64,000 nucleotides of DNA from Isoetes taiwanensis (taxonomy: Eukaryota; Streptophyta; Lycopodiopsida; Isoetales; Isoetaceae), in NCBI GenBank assembly GCA_021234155.1, contig JAJEKV010000033.1:2271454-2335453 (forward strand), written 5' to 3'. This document shows, piece by piece, positions 1 to 10,051 of this stretch. The position numbers and the translations under genes were made by a program. Positions within the stretch are counted from its first letter, which is position 1, and each line of letters opens with the position of its first letter. The notes beneath the pieces are model-generated. The model did not search any database. It was not told the origin of the DNA and saw only the letters and a program-made list of their open reading frames with translations.

Positions 1-1
1 G

Positions 2-568
2 CTTGGGAAATTTGAGTTGTCTGGCATCCCCCCTGCTCCTAGAGGTGTGCCACAGATCAATGTCTGTTTTGATATAGATGCAAATGGTATTTTAAATGTA
101 TCTGCTGAAGATAAAACATCAGGGAAGAAGAGCAAGATTACAATTACCAATGACAAGGGCAGGTTGAGTAAGGATGAAATTGAGAAAATGGTTCAAGATG
201 CAGAGAAGTACAAGTCAGAAGATGAGGAAGCAAAGAGGAAAGTGGAGGCCAAGAATTCTTTAGAGAATTATGTTTATAACATGAGAAACACAGTGAGGGA
301 TGAGAAAATTGCTGGTAAGTTGGATGCGGCTGACAAGAAAAAGATTGAAGATGCAGTGGAGAAAGCTATACAGTGGTTGGATCAGAACCAGCTTGCAGAA
401 GTTGATGAGTTTGAAGATAAAATGAAGGAGGTTGAGGGTATCTGCAACCCAATTATAGCAAAGATGTACCAAGGAGGGGCTGATGGAGAGATGCCTCAAG
501 CTGGTGGAGGCGGGTATGGTGCTTCTGGTGCTGCAGGTCCAGGACCTAAGATTGAAGAGGTTGACTGA
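2..568 (+). CDS. Cytosolic HSP70/HSC70, C-terminal part (5' end outside window)
   Basis: This is the 3' end of a cytosolic 70-kDa heat-shock cognate chaperone, an ATP-driven protein folding factor. The reading frame enters the window already open at base 2, so no start codon belongs here. Visible are the end of the substrate-binding beta domain ([12 protein letters not shown], then [18 protein letters not shown]), the helical lid (from about [14 protein letters not shown]), a Gly-rich linker ([10 protein letters not shown]) and the terminal [10 protein letters not shown]. In the family the EEVD tetrapeptide binds TPR co-chaperones such as Hop and CHIP, and it marks nucleo-cytosolic members. 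There is no frameshift or stop. The exon runs unbroken to TGA, as in the large last exon of plant HSP70 genes. A decayed copy of the same exon lies about 0.75 kb downstream. Confidence 0.95.
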   Translation, partial: LGKFELSGIPPAPRGVPQINVCFDIDANGILNVSAEDKTSGKKSKITITNDKGRLSKDEIEKMVQDAEKYKSEDEEAKRKVEAKNSLENYVYNMRNTVRDEKIAGKLDAADKKKIEDAVEKAIQWLDQNQLAEVDEFEDKMKEVEGICNPIIAKMYQGGADGEMPQAGGGGYGASGAAGPGPKIEEVD

Positions 569-691
569 GTCTTCATTTCTGAGGTTTCTTGCTACATGTT
601 TTTTGAACGTTTTACACAAAACAGACATGAGGTGAAATAACAGAGTTGTCATGTACATTTGTTTTTAGCAACTGGCTTGTATATGGGGTTC

Positions 692-697
692 AATAAA
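692..697 (+). terminator. Poly(A) signal of the HSP70 gene
   Basis: AATAAA lies 124 bp after the HSP70 stop codon in T-rich DNA, a normal distance for a plant 3' UTR. The signal is seen directly; its use is inferred. Confidence 0.5.
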
Positions 698-1314
698 TAT
701 CTTTTTAAGAATTAAAGTGTTGCTTTTTGAAATTCTGTTGAGGCTTTGGAAACTAATGGGTTTAGTGCAGTCGTATTCAGAAAAAACTGTCAAAAATTAT
801 AGCAATAAGAACAATATGAAGGAGAGCCAATTCAAACATTGAAGACAAGTTTCTGCGTCACCAAATGAGAAACAAGTGCTGTAATCACCTCCAAGTTCTC
901 AAATATAGAGTCCATTAACTTGAGCCAGGAGGCGTTCTGCCTATTGCATGTGTCTACTTCAGTGGCTGTGGGACAAAAAATAAATAAGCTAAGCTAAGCT
1001 GCTGCTAATCAGAATTTCATGGCATTGTAAGCGATTAAAGCTAGAGTGAGAGCAAGGGTGTAACGCTGCTAGCTAAAAACCTGATAAGCTATGTGCCTTT
1101 CTACATGTATAGCATGAGTGCTTTGGCATCTGCTATTCCTATGCATGCATTCCTTAAATGTTATTGCTATTTGATGATGATGATGCATACTATGCAAAAT
1201 AGGGAATAAGTTAAAAAAGGCAACTCAAAAGGGGCATAATACATTGCTCTATCGCCATGCAGAACAAAGCATACATTCCCTAGGGATGGAGAAGAGCAAG
1301 CATACATTCCCTAG

Positions 1315-1726
1315 AGATGGAGAAGAGCAAGATTACAAGTACACTGATAAGGACAAGGTTAAGGATGAAATTGAGAAAATGGTTCAGGAGAAGTACAAGT
1401 TAGGAGATGAGGAAGCAAAGAAGGAAGTGAAGGCGAAGAATGCTTTAGAAAATTATGTTATATATAATATGAGAAACACAGTGAAGGATGAAAAATTTAC
1501 AGGTAAGGTAAGTTAAATGTACTGGACAAGAAGAAGATTGAGGATGTAGTGGAGAAAATTGTACAATGGCTGGCTTGCAGAAGTTTGCAAGTTTAAGGAT
1601 AAAATCAAGGAGTTGCAGGGCATCTGTAACCCTATTATTGCACAGATGGACTAGGAAGGGGCTGATGGAGAAATGTCTCAAGTTGGTGTGGGAAGTCCAG
1701 GACCAAAGATGGAGGAAGTTGTTTAA
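1315..1726 (+). pseudogene. Decayed duplicate of the HSP70 last exon
   Basis: The sequence matches the HSP70 exon at the window start from the lid helix to the tail. [30 protein letters not shown] and [10 protein letters not shown] are readable, then after frame changes [17 protein letters not shown] and GPKMEEVV. It is broken: an inserted 3-bp codon turns ENYVYNM into ENYVIYNM, a stop follows after FTGKVS, and the frame shifts between segments. The EEVD tail is mutated to EEVV and the Gly-rich linker is mostly lost. The substrate-binding domain is absent, so this is a partial tandem duplicate and not a processed full-length copy. Just upstream (1270-1330) a ~31-bp unit containing CCCTAGRGATGGAGAAGAGC occurs twice. 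Confidence 0.85.
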
Positions 1727-2327
1727 AAGGTCGCGAGGATTTTTAGGTATCTTGGTTAGAATAGAATAGAAAAGAAGTGTTTTTAGACAAGTTAATAGAG
1801 AGATAAAAGGAAAAATCTACAGAAGGTCTTTTGACATTTTGAAATTGTAATGGAAGAGTTGCAGGATTTTCTACGCCTCTACAAAAATTCCTTGCATAGA
1901 TATAGAACATTTTGAAATTATAATTTTGTTTTGGTATGTTATGGGAGATCTTGTATTTTTTGTCTAAAAATTAAATAAAAATTCAAAAAACATCGATAAC
2001 ATATGAACCATTAAGTATAATATATAATATAACTCCTAAACACACTAAAACAAAGATTTCGATTTGTTTTTTTTAATCTTAATAATTTTCGGTATATACA
2101 TATGTTATATTCTTGCTGCCAAAAGTTGCTCCCGGATACTGCTTGCATAGCTGTTTGTAGACATGGCGAAAGCTCCAACACAACACAAAATCATAAAAAT
2201 CCTGCCTGACCCAGAGCTCAGGAGTCTGCAGCGAAAAGGATCTTCTTGCATCCATTCCCTTGCTAAAGTTGGAATTCGTTGGGCCATGACAAGGACAACA
2301 TTTATCAGTTTTGAGTTTTGTCCTTGC
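1727..2327 (+). other. Intergenic stretch without recognised gene
   Basis: AT-rich sequence. Two overlapping minus-strand ORFs at 2079-2357 look like no family I know and have no supporting signals. I see nothing else. Confidence 0.4.
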
Positions 2328-2820
2328 ATTAAAGTTACTATTTAGCCCTTTGTACATTAGAATTTAAACAGATTTACAAATTGTATAAATTGTGCAGATG
2401 CATCATGTGTTATCAGCATTATAAGATGCTATTACAAGGGGAGATATGTAAAAGTTATCTGCATCAAGTACCGTGCAGATGCATCATGTGTTATCAGCAT
2501 TATAAGATGCTATTACAAGGGGAGATATGTAAAAGTTATCTGCATCAAGTACCGTGCAGATGGGGAGATATGTAAAAGTTATCTGCATCAAGTACCGTGC
2601 AGATGCTATTACATACTATTCAACGTCCTTGCATTACAGTAACTATTTAGCCCTTTGTACATTAGAATCTGTACAGTTTTACAAATTTTAAAAATTGTGC
2701 TATTACAAGGGGAGACATGTAAAGTTATGTGCGTCAAATACCGTGAAGATGCTATTACGAGCTATTAACATTACAAGATGCTATTACAAGGGGAGACATG
2801 TAATGTTATGTGCCTCAAGT
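2328..2820 (+). repeat. Complex tandem repeat with 81-bp unit inside a ~300-bp duplication
   Basis: From 2392 an 81-bp unit beginning GTGCAGATGCATCATG is repeated about 2.5 times (2392, 2473, and a partial copy near 2554). The first two copies are almost identical, so the duplication is young. The flanking sequence TAGCCCTTTGTACATTAGAA occurs near 2342 and again near 2648, followed by more diverged pieces of the unit (TATTACAAGGGGAGACATGT) to about 2820. Because 81 is a multiple of three, the array makes a repetitive 64-codon ORF. That ORF is probably a by-product of the period and not a gene. Confidence 0.8.
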
Positions 2821-5800
2821 ATAATTGACATTTTTAGCAGGGTTGCCTAACCCGAGGTGCACAGTTTGCTGCAATTCTAAGGTGTCCACGTGGCTGTTTA
2901 GGTAAGCCAAAAATATTCTCATTCGTAGGATCCGTTAATTTATGCATCGATGGATGGGGAAATTTAAAACTCCTAAAAATTGTGTTCTAACCATGGCCTC
3001 CAACATGGTTTCGTTCCCACGAAGAACTAGCTGCAAAAATCGAAAGTGGTGTAAATTGTGTTTTAGTGTGTCTCATGCAGTTCCAACCATGGATGACATA
3101 TTTAACAAAATTTGGACTTATTCAAATCTAATAGATATACTTCAAAGATGCCATGATAAGATTTTATGTATTTTTAACTCTTAATTATTTTTATGATTTG
3201 TTCAACTCATCATTAAATCAAAAGTATGATGGTTATTAAAGTATAAAATTGCTTTCTAATTAAAATTTTCATTTTAATCTATTTAGAACTAAATTCTTAT
3301 CTAAGTAAACTCCGTATGATTAAAACGTTATTTTTTTTTTAAATATTTTAAGAAAAAAATTTTAGATTGAAATAATTAAATGATTACGTTTATGTTTTAA
3401 TAAAAAAAATAGTTTATTACTATTAATTTCAATATATTTTATTGTACTAATAATAAATTGTTCAATAGCTATTATTAAAACATTAACTTTATTATTTATT
3501 AATTTCAACCTAAAACTTTTCTTAAAATATTTTTAAAAGCGTAAAATTCATAAATTGTGAAATTCTCGTAATAGTTTTTTTGTCAATCGCTTATCAACCC
3601 ATTAGATTTCATTTAGAAATTATCACGATTGCCAAATTTAATATTTATTAAATTATTGAAAGTTTGAGATTTTGTATTCTTGAAATATTTAATTGTAAAT
3701 GGATTCAAGTAAAAATTAGTTCAGAAAGCAATTTTATTTTTTGATAACTATTACGATTTAAATTTATATAAAAATTTTAACAATCAAGAAGAATTAAACA
3801 ATACATATATTCTTATAATGGCATCATTGAAGTGTTATCTATTAAATTTGAATAAGTCCACGTTTTGTTGAATATGTCATATGGCTTAAAACACGATTAC
3901 TGGATTGTTCTTTTGTTAGGTTCAGTAAGCTGCTGAGGTCGTATAAAGGATTTGGAGCTGTTCCTATAAAATTAGATTGATAAGATGATAAAACATTGTG
4001 GATTTTGAGCCAAATTGCGCGACTTTTTCTTTGCCTTGGCGATGCCAGCCAGCTCCTCCAATTCGCTTTATCTCCTTTTCCAAGTAATACTACATACCAC
4101 TGTGTAAATGCAAAATCCAAAGAATCTAAAGACATGCGTTTTTGGGTTATCCTGTCGTGGAAGACTTGTCGTCTCCAAAGATGATCTAAGATGCTTAGTG
4201 TTGGTCGAAATGATTGGGTTTGGTTCTATTCTTTTATATCCAAGCCTTAAAACAACAGTAGTTGAATGTAAATTGTGGCAAACAACTGGCATTTCAACAG
4301 GGTCGTTGTGGTAAATAACAAGTATTTTTGTTTTCTTTTTTTGAAGTTCAAAATGCCCATGCTCATTCTTATGGTGTCGTTTAACATCAGGGACTTGGTG
4401 GAGCAGCTATCGTGGAGCAGGGTTAGGTTGCAAGTTGGATAACGCCTGAATCCAACCAACTCTTCAATCCATTTTCATGTTCAGGGCTTAAACAAGTTTC
4501 AGCAAGCTTTCTACACATCTAGCGGCATGGTGACGGGATCAGATTGTGGTCAAAACACCTTCAGCTGTATGGTGAAATTTGTGGTCCAAATCAGGTAACA
4601 TCTTCTTTGTTTCAGTTTTGATGCTATACTCTAGGAGTGCTAGAGTCTGAAGATCCTTTGGTTAGGTTCTATAACAAACCTGTAATTACAAGATAATTTA
4701 TTTGACTACTTTAGTTGATTTTTTAGAGGAAATATTTTTGCTTTGTGTTTGCTCTTCCTCAAAGTACATCTGAATTGCATCCTGCCTTTCGTTCTCAGTT
4801 TCCAAAGGTTGTTCTCTTCATTTTTTGTCTATAGAATCATGTTCTATAAAAAAACCCTATAGTTGAAAAGGAAAAGACCATTTTTGAAAGGGTTTATATT
4901 GAGGTGACAGTTTATAGGCAAAAACATATAACAAAAATGTGTCATCACAGAGTATCAAAAAGATAATCTATTATTATTCTCATCGTTGTTTCTGCACCCA
5001 TTTTTTGTGCTTATTTTACTTCTGCTTTGGGTTATTTTTGACGTGGACTTGATTGTAATGCCTTCTTTGATTTGGCATCATTGCATTCTTTGCTACTGCC
5101 TCTAGAGATTCATGGCAGACGCTTATCCAAGGAGGTATATGTGGCTAACGAATTTTTGCAAGTTTTCTTGCTGTTATACAATAGATACCCCATATTCGAA
5201 TATATCTTTGGCAAAAAAGTGTTTCTACTGATCCTTCTAACAAAGCTCCATCTCTCTGCTGCATCAGGAAGATCAAAAGTTGCAAATTTATTTTAACTAC
5301 TTTATCAATCTCTGTACATTCCTGCCTTTTTCACCATGATCCTTATGCGCTTGTTATACTCCATTGTTTATGGCCTTATTGGTGGCATATCCCATAGCCT
5401 TGTTAGTTTTGATGCAAATTAGAATTCAAAACTTGATCAATTCCTTTATCTTAAGTATGAGTCAATTAAACCAAACCTTAGGAATTCAAATATCTCAAAT
5501 AACCTTTTGGCTTCAATGGTTCGTCAATAACCAATATATCACAATACAATGGAATACACAAGAAACAATCGAGCAGACTTGTTTCTTCAATTCATCGACC
5601 CCATTCGGCTTTGTTCCGGCTCATTTAATCATTCAATCCTTTCTTTTCTTAAATCCCCTTGATCTAGACGGTTAGCAGCTTATCTCGGAGCTCGATGCCG
5701 GATCGGTCAGATTTTCTCTTCATAATACAACTTTCATATATCCCACATTCATGAACAGAGAAATCGGCCTTTTTTCAACCATTGAAAAAACCATGCTAAA

Positions 5801-6256
5801 TAATCATACCTTAGGTCATATTTTCCTTGTTCTTGAACCATTGTAACTTTTGACCTAATTAATCATAGATCTCCATATGAGCTTGACTGTTAGATCCCTT
5901 CACCATATATGATAACAACTGTCAATCACTCAGGATACATATACTGCACATTTTTCATTTCTAATTATGAGGTGAACAGAAATACACCCTGTTTTTCTAA
6001 CAAGCCTTATGTGTAATATGATTTCTTCAGCACATCTGAGTATAAGACTGCTACAAAGCTCTTTATATAGGGTCTCTTTTTCCTTTCCCAATCATTAAAT
6101 TGAGGGCCCATTTAAAAACATTTTCAGTCAATAATAAGTCTTTCGTAATACCTATAAGAGCATGCAATAATCTTTGGATATAGGGCTTATAAAGTGAATA
6201 ATATTCAATGTCCATGTCTACAACATGAGCATCACACGCAGGGATCTCAAAGCTAA
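2821..6256 (+). other. Long AT-rich region without recognised gene
   Basis: About 3.4 kb with no ORF that I recognise. 3200-3830 is extremely AT-rich. Short ORFs at 3842-4135 (minus) and 5364-5675 (plus) resemble no family that I know and lack convincing starts or splice context. Confidence 0.5.
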
Positions 6257-6270
6257 TGTGACGTTCCAAG

Positions 6271-6295
6271 TATTTATACGGTATACGTATAAATA
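6271..6295 (+). repeat. 25-bp palindrome near the LTR 5' end
   Basis: Arms TATTTATACG and CGTATAAATA are perfect inverse complements around a 5-base centre (GTATA). It starts 14 bp inside the LTR. A related TATAAATA occurs at 8332, upstream of the H3-fusion ORF. It could be a promoter or binding site; its function is not known. Confidence 0.6.
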
Positions 6296-6416
6296 TACTG
6301 ACACGTCACCCAGTAAAGGTACGCCACCATGGGGTATTGTAACCTAGGGGGTTGACCTAAAAGGGATTAAATTAGCTATGCTAATTTAATTATTGAGGAT
6401 AATAATCTATAATTAA

Positions 6417-6464
6417 GGAAGGAAGGAAGGAAGGAAGTATATTTTAACGTCCGCGGAGGCCAAA
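6417..6464 (-). repeat. LINE 3'-tail remnant, (TTCC)n type
   Basis: (GGAA)n followed by GTATATTTTAACGTCC and CGGAGGCC. The same sequence occurs at 25043-25083, directly next to a LINE C-terminal ORF on the minus strand. Read on the minus strand it is therefore the end of a LINE with a (TTCC)n tail. Here only the last ~45 bp remain inside the LTR. Confidence 0.5.
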
Positions 6465-7916
6465 CTAAGGAATTAATATCTAAGTGATTTAATTAAGTTA
6501 ATTAATTACTTGGGAAGGTGCCACCTGGCCAAACTCGATTGGCCAGCATGAGAATGCTAACTTGGGCCATCAAGTGGGATCACTATCCCATTTGACCCAA
6601 AAATCGAGTCAAGAGAAGGAGCAGCTGAGCGCCCAAGTTCCTGGAACTGTTGCTGAACACCCCAGTGGTTGCTGAATACCCAGATTCTGAGAGATGGAGG
6701 CGCCTCATGACAATGGATCAAGCTGGAACTTGGGTTAGTAGATAATCTAGTTGATATCTTTAAGGCTAGCGCTTCAGTTAAGTTCTTTGAGTCTTCTCTG
6801 GTTGTTCTTACTTAGGATTAACCCTTCTTTGGTATTTAAGATTACATTTCAATTATGGATTATATGTTTAGGATGGATGGATGGATGTGTATATGAAAGT
6901 AGCTCTATTAAACTTCCATAAAGCAGGGATTAGAGGGGGGTAGAGACCTCTGTGCCATATGCTTTAGTATGCTTCTAGTAGCTCCTTTAATTCCCAAATT
7001 GTTGCGGCCTGTGCACAAGAGACCACCGAGTCGTGGATGCTATGGAATTGCTTAGCACCAGAGAAGGGACGCAGTGGTGAAGTGGGGGTGGGGTCTTGCA
7101 CGAACATACAAGGCTCCTGGGACTCCTACAGTGGGCTAGGCCTGATAGCCGGTCACGTAGAGGGCCGGGTATGGGTCTGACACTCCCTGGGTGCAGAGGT
7201 GTGACCCGTATGGGACACCCTGTACTTTGAGTAGATTTAGGGTGAGTAAGTCGGGTATGGATGTGGGGGTCGCTGATGCGGCAAGTATTCTCTAGCTCAC
7301 CCATGGAACCACTGTGATCCTGGAAGGGGACACTTCCCTGACCTGCCTCATCGGACCCAGGCGTCATGAACCCTGGGGTAGGCTCGAAGGGTGATACCTT
7401 GAGTCTGCGTCTCCGGAAGGCTATACTGATGCCATAGCATGATTCGACTCATCTACAAAGTGCGCACAGGAGGGGCGGATGGAGTGGACAACCCTAGCCG
7501 ATGTTCTATGCCAGCCAATGCCATGCCAAGATTCGGTCTGCTGATCTCTTGAGGCCTAGCCGCCAGTCGATCCTCACTGGAGTCTGAGCCGGGGTAGAAC
7601 CAGGGGTTTGGGTGTTTTCTCTAGTATTGAATGCATCTTCTTTGTTGCTACCAGTTAGATGGATGAGCCGCCCTTCGTGGTGGTATTTATGATATGATTA
7701 TGTTGTATGCTAACCTTGTATTCACGTTTCCGCGACATAGGAGCCCCATTGAAGGCGTGGGCTGAATGACCCCTCTGTGTCCTTCACTCGGGCATCTCTT
7801 TATAGATGGCCCGAGTTAGACGGAGGGCCCTGCTCATGGCGAGATAGTTGCCATGGGAGGGGAAAGTCCCCGTATGTATACGCCCGAGCGTCGTATATGT
7901 TCTGGGAGCGTCACAG

Positions 7917-7962
7917 TGGTCAGAGCCGTGATTTCGGTTACTCGAAATCATAGCACTGACCA
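7917..7962 (+). promoter_or_regulatory. Primer-binding site inside a perfect hairpin
   Basis: TGGTCAGAGCC at 7917 resembles the plant initiator-Met tRNA PBS (TGGTATCAGAGCC) with two bases missing. It is the 5' arm of a two-part hairpin. The outer arms TGGTCAG/CTGACCA (7 bp) and inner arms TGATTTCG/CGAAATCA (8 bp) pair perfectly, with AGCCG/TAGCA between them and a 6-base loop (GTTACT). The pairing is seen directly. That it gates primer annealing or packaging is inference. Confidence 0.6.
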
Positions 7963-8331
7963 AACCCTAACTCGTTAGTTCGGTAGTTAGGTGGGAGCTT
8001 AAGCTAGTGTGATTGTTTAGCTCTTTGATGTTTGGTTTTGTGCTAGGTTGATATAGTAGATTATAAGTTTTAAGAGGTTTAGGGCAACTGGAGGACCCAA
8101 GTTTGGAGGGACTATAACTTTTTGTAGGTAGTTCAGATGAAGGTGAAAGTGGTTCCAATGGATCGGGCATACCCAAATACCCTAGGAGGGTCATTAGCAG
8201 GCGGAAAAGGGTCAAGGAGGGGCCCCGAAAGTCAACTCGGGCGCCGCTTGCTTTCCATCGACTTGCAGACGTGGTAGGAACGCGTATAATGCTGTCGGCA
8301 CCCGACCGTATATTCGCGCGTATTTCTGCCG

Positions 8332-8339
8332 TATAAATA
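8332..8339 (+). promoter_or_regulatory. Candidate TATA box upstream of the H3-fusion ORF
   Basis: TATAAATA lies 238 bp before the ATG at 8577, in DNA that turns C-rich and pyrimidine-rich after it. It is a plausible core promoter or leader element; nothing else supports it. Confidence 0.3.
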
Positions 8340-8576
8340 ATTTAAAAAAAAAACTTTTGAAATTTAAGGGTTAGATGGCTGTTAACTTTTTATCCCTTCC
8401 TTGTTTTATAGCGCCTCTGCCCGCTAGGTCTGACGCCCGCCATAGCTACCGGACCCGACCTTGTTTTTCCACCTTGGCTTTTCCCTATCGCCTTCTCTAC
8501 CCCTAGCGCCTCCCCTATCGTCTTCCTAACCGCAAGCGCCTCACTGCCTGCCGCCTTAGACCTCAGCGCCATAGTT

Positions 8577-9842
8577 ATGGCCCCCACCAAGAGTACTGTG
8601 GACCCCGCTACCCTCACCATAGCCCAGATTTATGCCTTAATCGCACAGCATATGGCTACTGACCCTGCCTTGATTGATATACTTCTGGATGAGTTGGTAA
8701 ACAGATTTGCTAATGACGCTAGGATACAATATCCAATATATCATTACTCGGAGCCGTTTTTGGTTAGGTTGAATCTCCGACAGCTTTCTTATACCATAGT
8801 CGAGCAACCTGATTTGGTCATGATGCTGATTAAATTTTACCCTCCTGAATGTGAGGGACACACTGAGGAGGAGGACATAAGAACAGAGGCCGACCGTATC
8901 CAGAACTTGGCCAGGGAGGATGACCGCAGGGAGGTGGAACGAGCCGATACGACGGCTCGAGGTCGAGAGTATAGGTATCTAGGAGATGGAGTCGCCGTCA
9001 TTGATGGCAGGGCAATCGAGCTTCCCCCATATGAGTGGCATGAAGCTTCCCAGAGCTTCATGTGGGGAGAGATTCCTGACATCAGTCTGGATTATTTGAC
9101 GACGATCCAGATTGATATGAGCCAACGACCCAATCGATACCATGCGGAACTCCTTCGCCACATTGTTGAACGATGGTACGCTGAGGTTGAAGCCGACCTC
9201 CAGAGAGCTCGAGAGTTCCGGGAGGAACAGGAAAGACTCCAACGGGAACGAGAGGAAAAGGCCCGACAGGAACAGCAGGACCAGCTGGGTGATGGAGGAC
9301 CAGAGACCGAGCAGGGGCCAAACCCGGCGGACAGGACGCCCATTAAACACCGGAGAAAAGCCGTAGCCCATAAGTCCGGCAGCCAGTACAAGGAGAAGTT
9401 GAAGGTTGTCGGAGCTATTGGGAAGAACACGAGTTCCAGCCGGAGGCAGGAGCGGGTGGATGCGTCCCGGCCCCGTCCTGTCATTGGGGGCAAGACGATA
9501 CCACCGCAAAGACGGCCGACTCCCAAGCCCGCTCCACCGAAGAAGCCCCATCGGTACAGACCCGGCACCGTGGCCTTACGGGAGATCCGTAAGTTCCAGA
9601 AGACCACGCAACTTCTGATACGGAAGCTGCCTTTTCAAAGGTTGGTTCGGGAGATAGCCCAAGAATTCAAAACCGACCTCCGCTTCCAGACTTTTGCCAT
9701 TCTAGCACTTCAAGAGGCTGCAGAGGCCTACTTGGTGGCACTTTTTGGTGATGCCAATCTTTGCGCTATCCATGCAAAGAGGGTCACTATAATGCCAAAG
9801 GATTTGGCCCTGGCCCGCAGGATTCGGGGAGAGCGTCTTTAG
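8577..9842 (+). CDS. Histone H3 core fused to a ~320-residue novel N-terminal region, within an LTR element
   Basis: This is an intact 421-codon ORF from ATG. Residues 322-421 align with histone H3 positions 36-135 without a single indel: [53 protein letters not shown] and ARRIRGER are readable. Kept are the positions of Lys56, Lys79, loop-1 Arg83-Phe84, Cys110 and His113. Tyr41 and Leu90 are the residues of plant H3.3 and not of H3.1. The canonical tail (ARTKQTARKS) is absent. Residues 1-200 are an unrecognised, mixed-charge domain. Residues ~201-236 ([20 protein letters not shown]) should form a charged coiled coil. Residues 255-320 are a basic, Pro-rich linker. The codons are intronless, and AATAAA follows at 9889. 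I infer a nucleosome- or chaperone-binding role for the element. A domesticated host gene, or a fusion made by insertion next to an H3 gene, are alternatives. Confidence 0.88.
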   Translation: MAPTKSTVDPATLTIAQIYALIAQHMATDPALIDILLDELVNRFANDARIQYPIYHYSEPFLVRLNLRQLSYTIVEQPDLVMMLIKFYPPECEGHTEEEDIRTEADRIQNLAREDDRREVERADTTARGREYRYLGDGVAVIDGRAIELPPYEWHEASQSFMWGEIPDISLDYLTTIQIDMSQRPNRYHAELLRHIVERWYAEVEADLQRAREFREEQERLQREREEKARQEQQDQLGDGGPETEQGPNPADRTPIKHRRKAVAHKSGSQYKEKLKVVGAIGKNTSSSRRQERVDASRPRPVIGGKTIPPQRRPTPKPAPPKKPHRYRPGTVALREIRKFQKTTQLLIRKLPFQRLVREIAQEFKTDLRFQTFAILALQEAAEAYLVALFGDANLCAIHAKRVTIMPKDLALARRIRGERL

Positions 9843-9888
9843 TGGTTTTTGAGAATGACTGCGTTGTAAATATTTTTTTGTTATATTA

Positions 9889-9894
9889 AATAAA
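9889..9894 (+). terminator. Candidate poly(A) signal after the H3-fusion ORF
   Basis: AATAAA lies 47 bp after the stop codon in T/A-rich DNA. If used, the H3-fusion ORF would have its own transcript, separate from genomic retroelement RNA. Confidence 0.35.
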
Positions 9895-10051
9895 AAAATC
9901 TACATTTTTTGTCCTTGTATTATGTACGAAAATGCTGACGTCAGCATAAATAAATCATTTAAAAAAAGGGGGGGGTTTAAAAGGATCTCTAAGGTTTCAT
10001 TTTCACTTGTCTATATCTGTTTATCTTCCTCCCTCCTCTCTTCCAGCGCCC

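Larger units (their letters stand above)
6257..7915 (+). repeat. 5' LTR (1659 bp)
   Basis: The stretch begins TGTGACGTTCC and ends GGGAGCGTCACA, so the first and last seven bases are perfect inverted repeats with the canonical TG...CA ends. A PBS-like TGGTCAGAGCC follows one base after the end. The LTR contains a 10+10 bp palindrome close to its 5' end and a (GGAA)n tract joined to a LINE-tail motif at 6417-6464. The right half is GC-richer and holds no convincing ORF; the 126-codon minus-strand ORF at 6987-7367 is taken as chance. No second LTR copy lies in the window, so the ends rest on the TG/CA inverted repeats and the PBS. Confidence 0.65.

Noticed and set aside
2079-2357. 92- and 74-codon overlapping minus-strand ORFs
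   Set aside because: They overlap each other in different frames, next to tandem repeats, with no motif.
5364-5675. 103-codon hydrophobic ORF
   Set aside because: No family resemblance; isolated in AT-rich DNA.
6987-7367. 126-codon minus-strand ORF inside the LTR
   Set aside because: Low-complexity Pro/Ser wording, no motif, and it lies in an LTR; chance ORF in GC-richer DNA.
8979-9607. Minus-strand ORFs of 171-190 codons opposite the H3-fusion ORF
   Set aside because: They lie antisense to clear histone coding sequence in GC-rich codons and show no family pattern.
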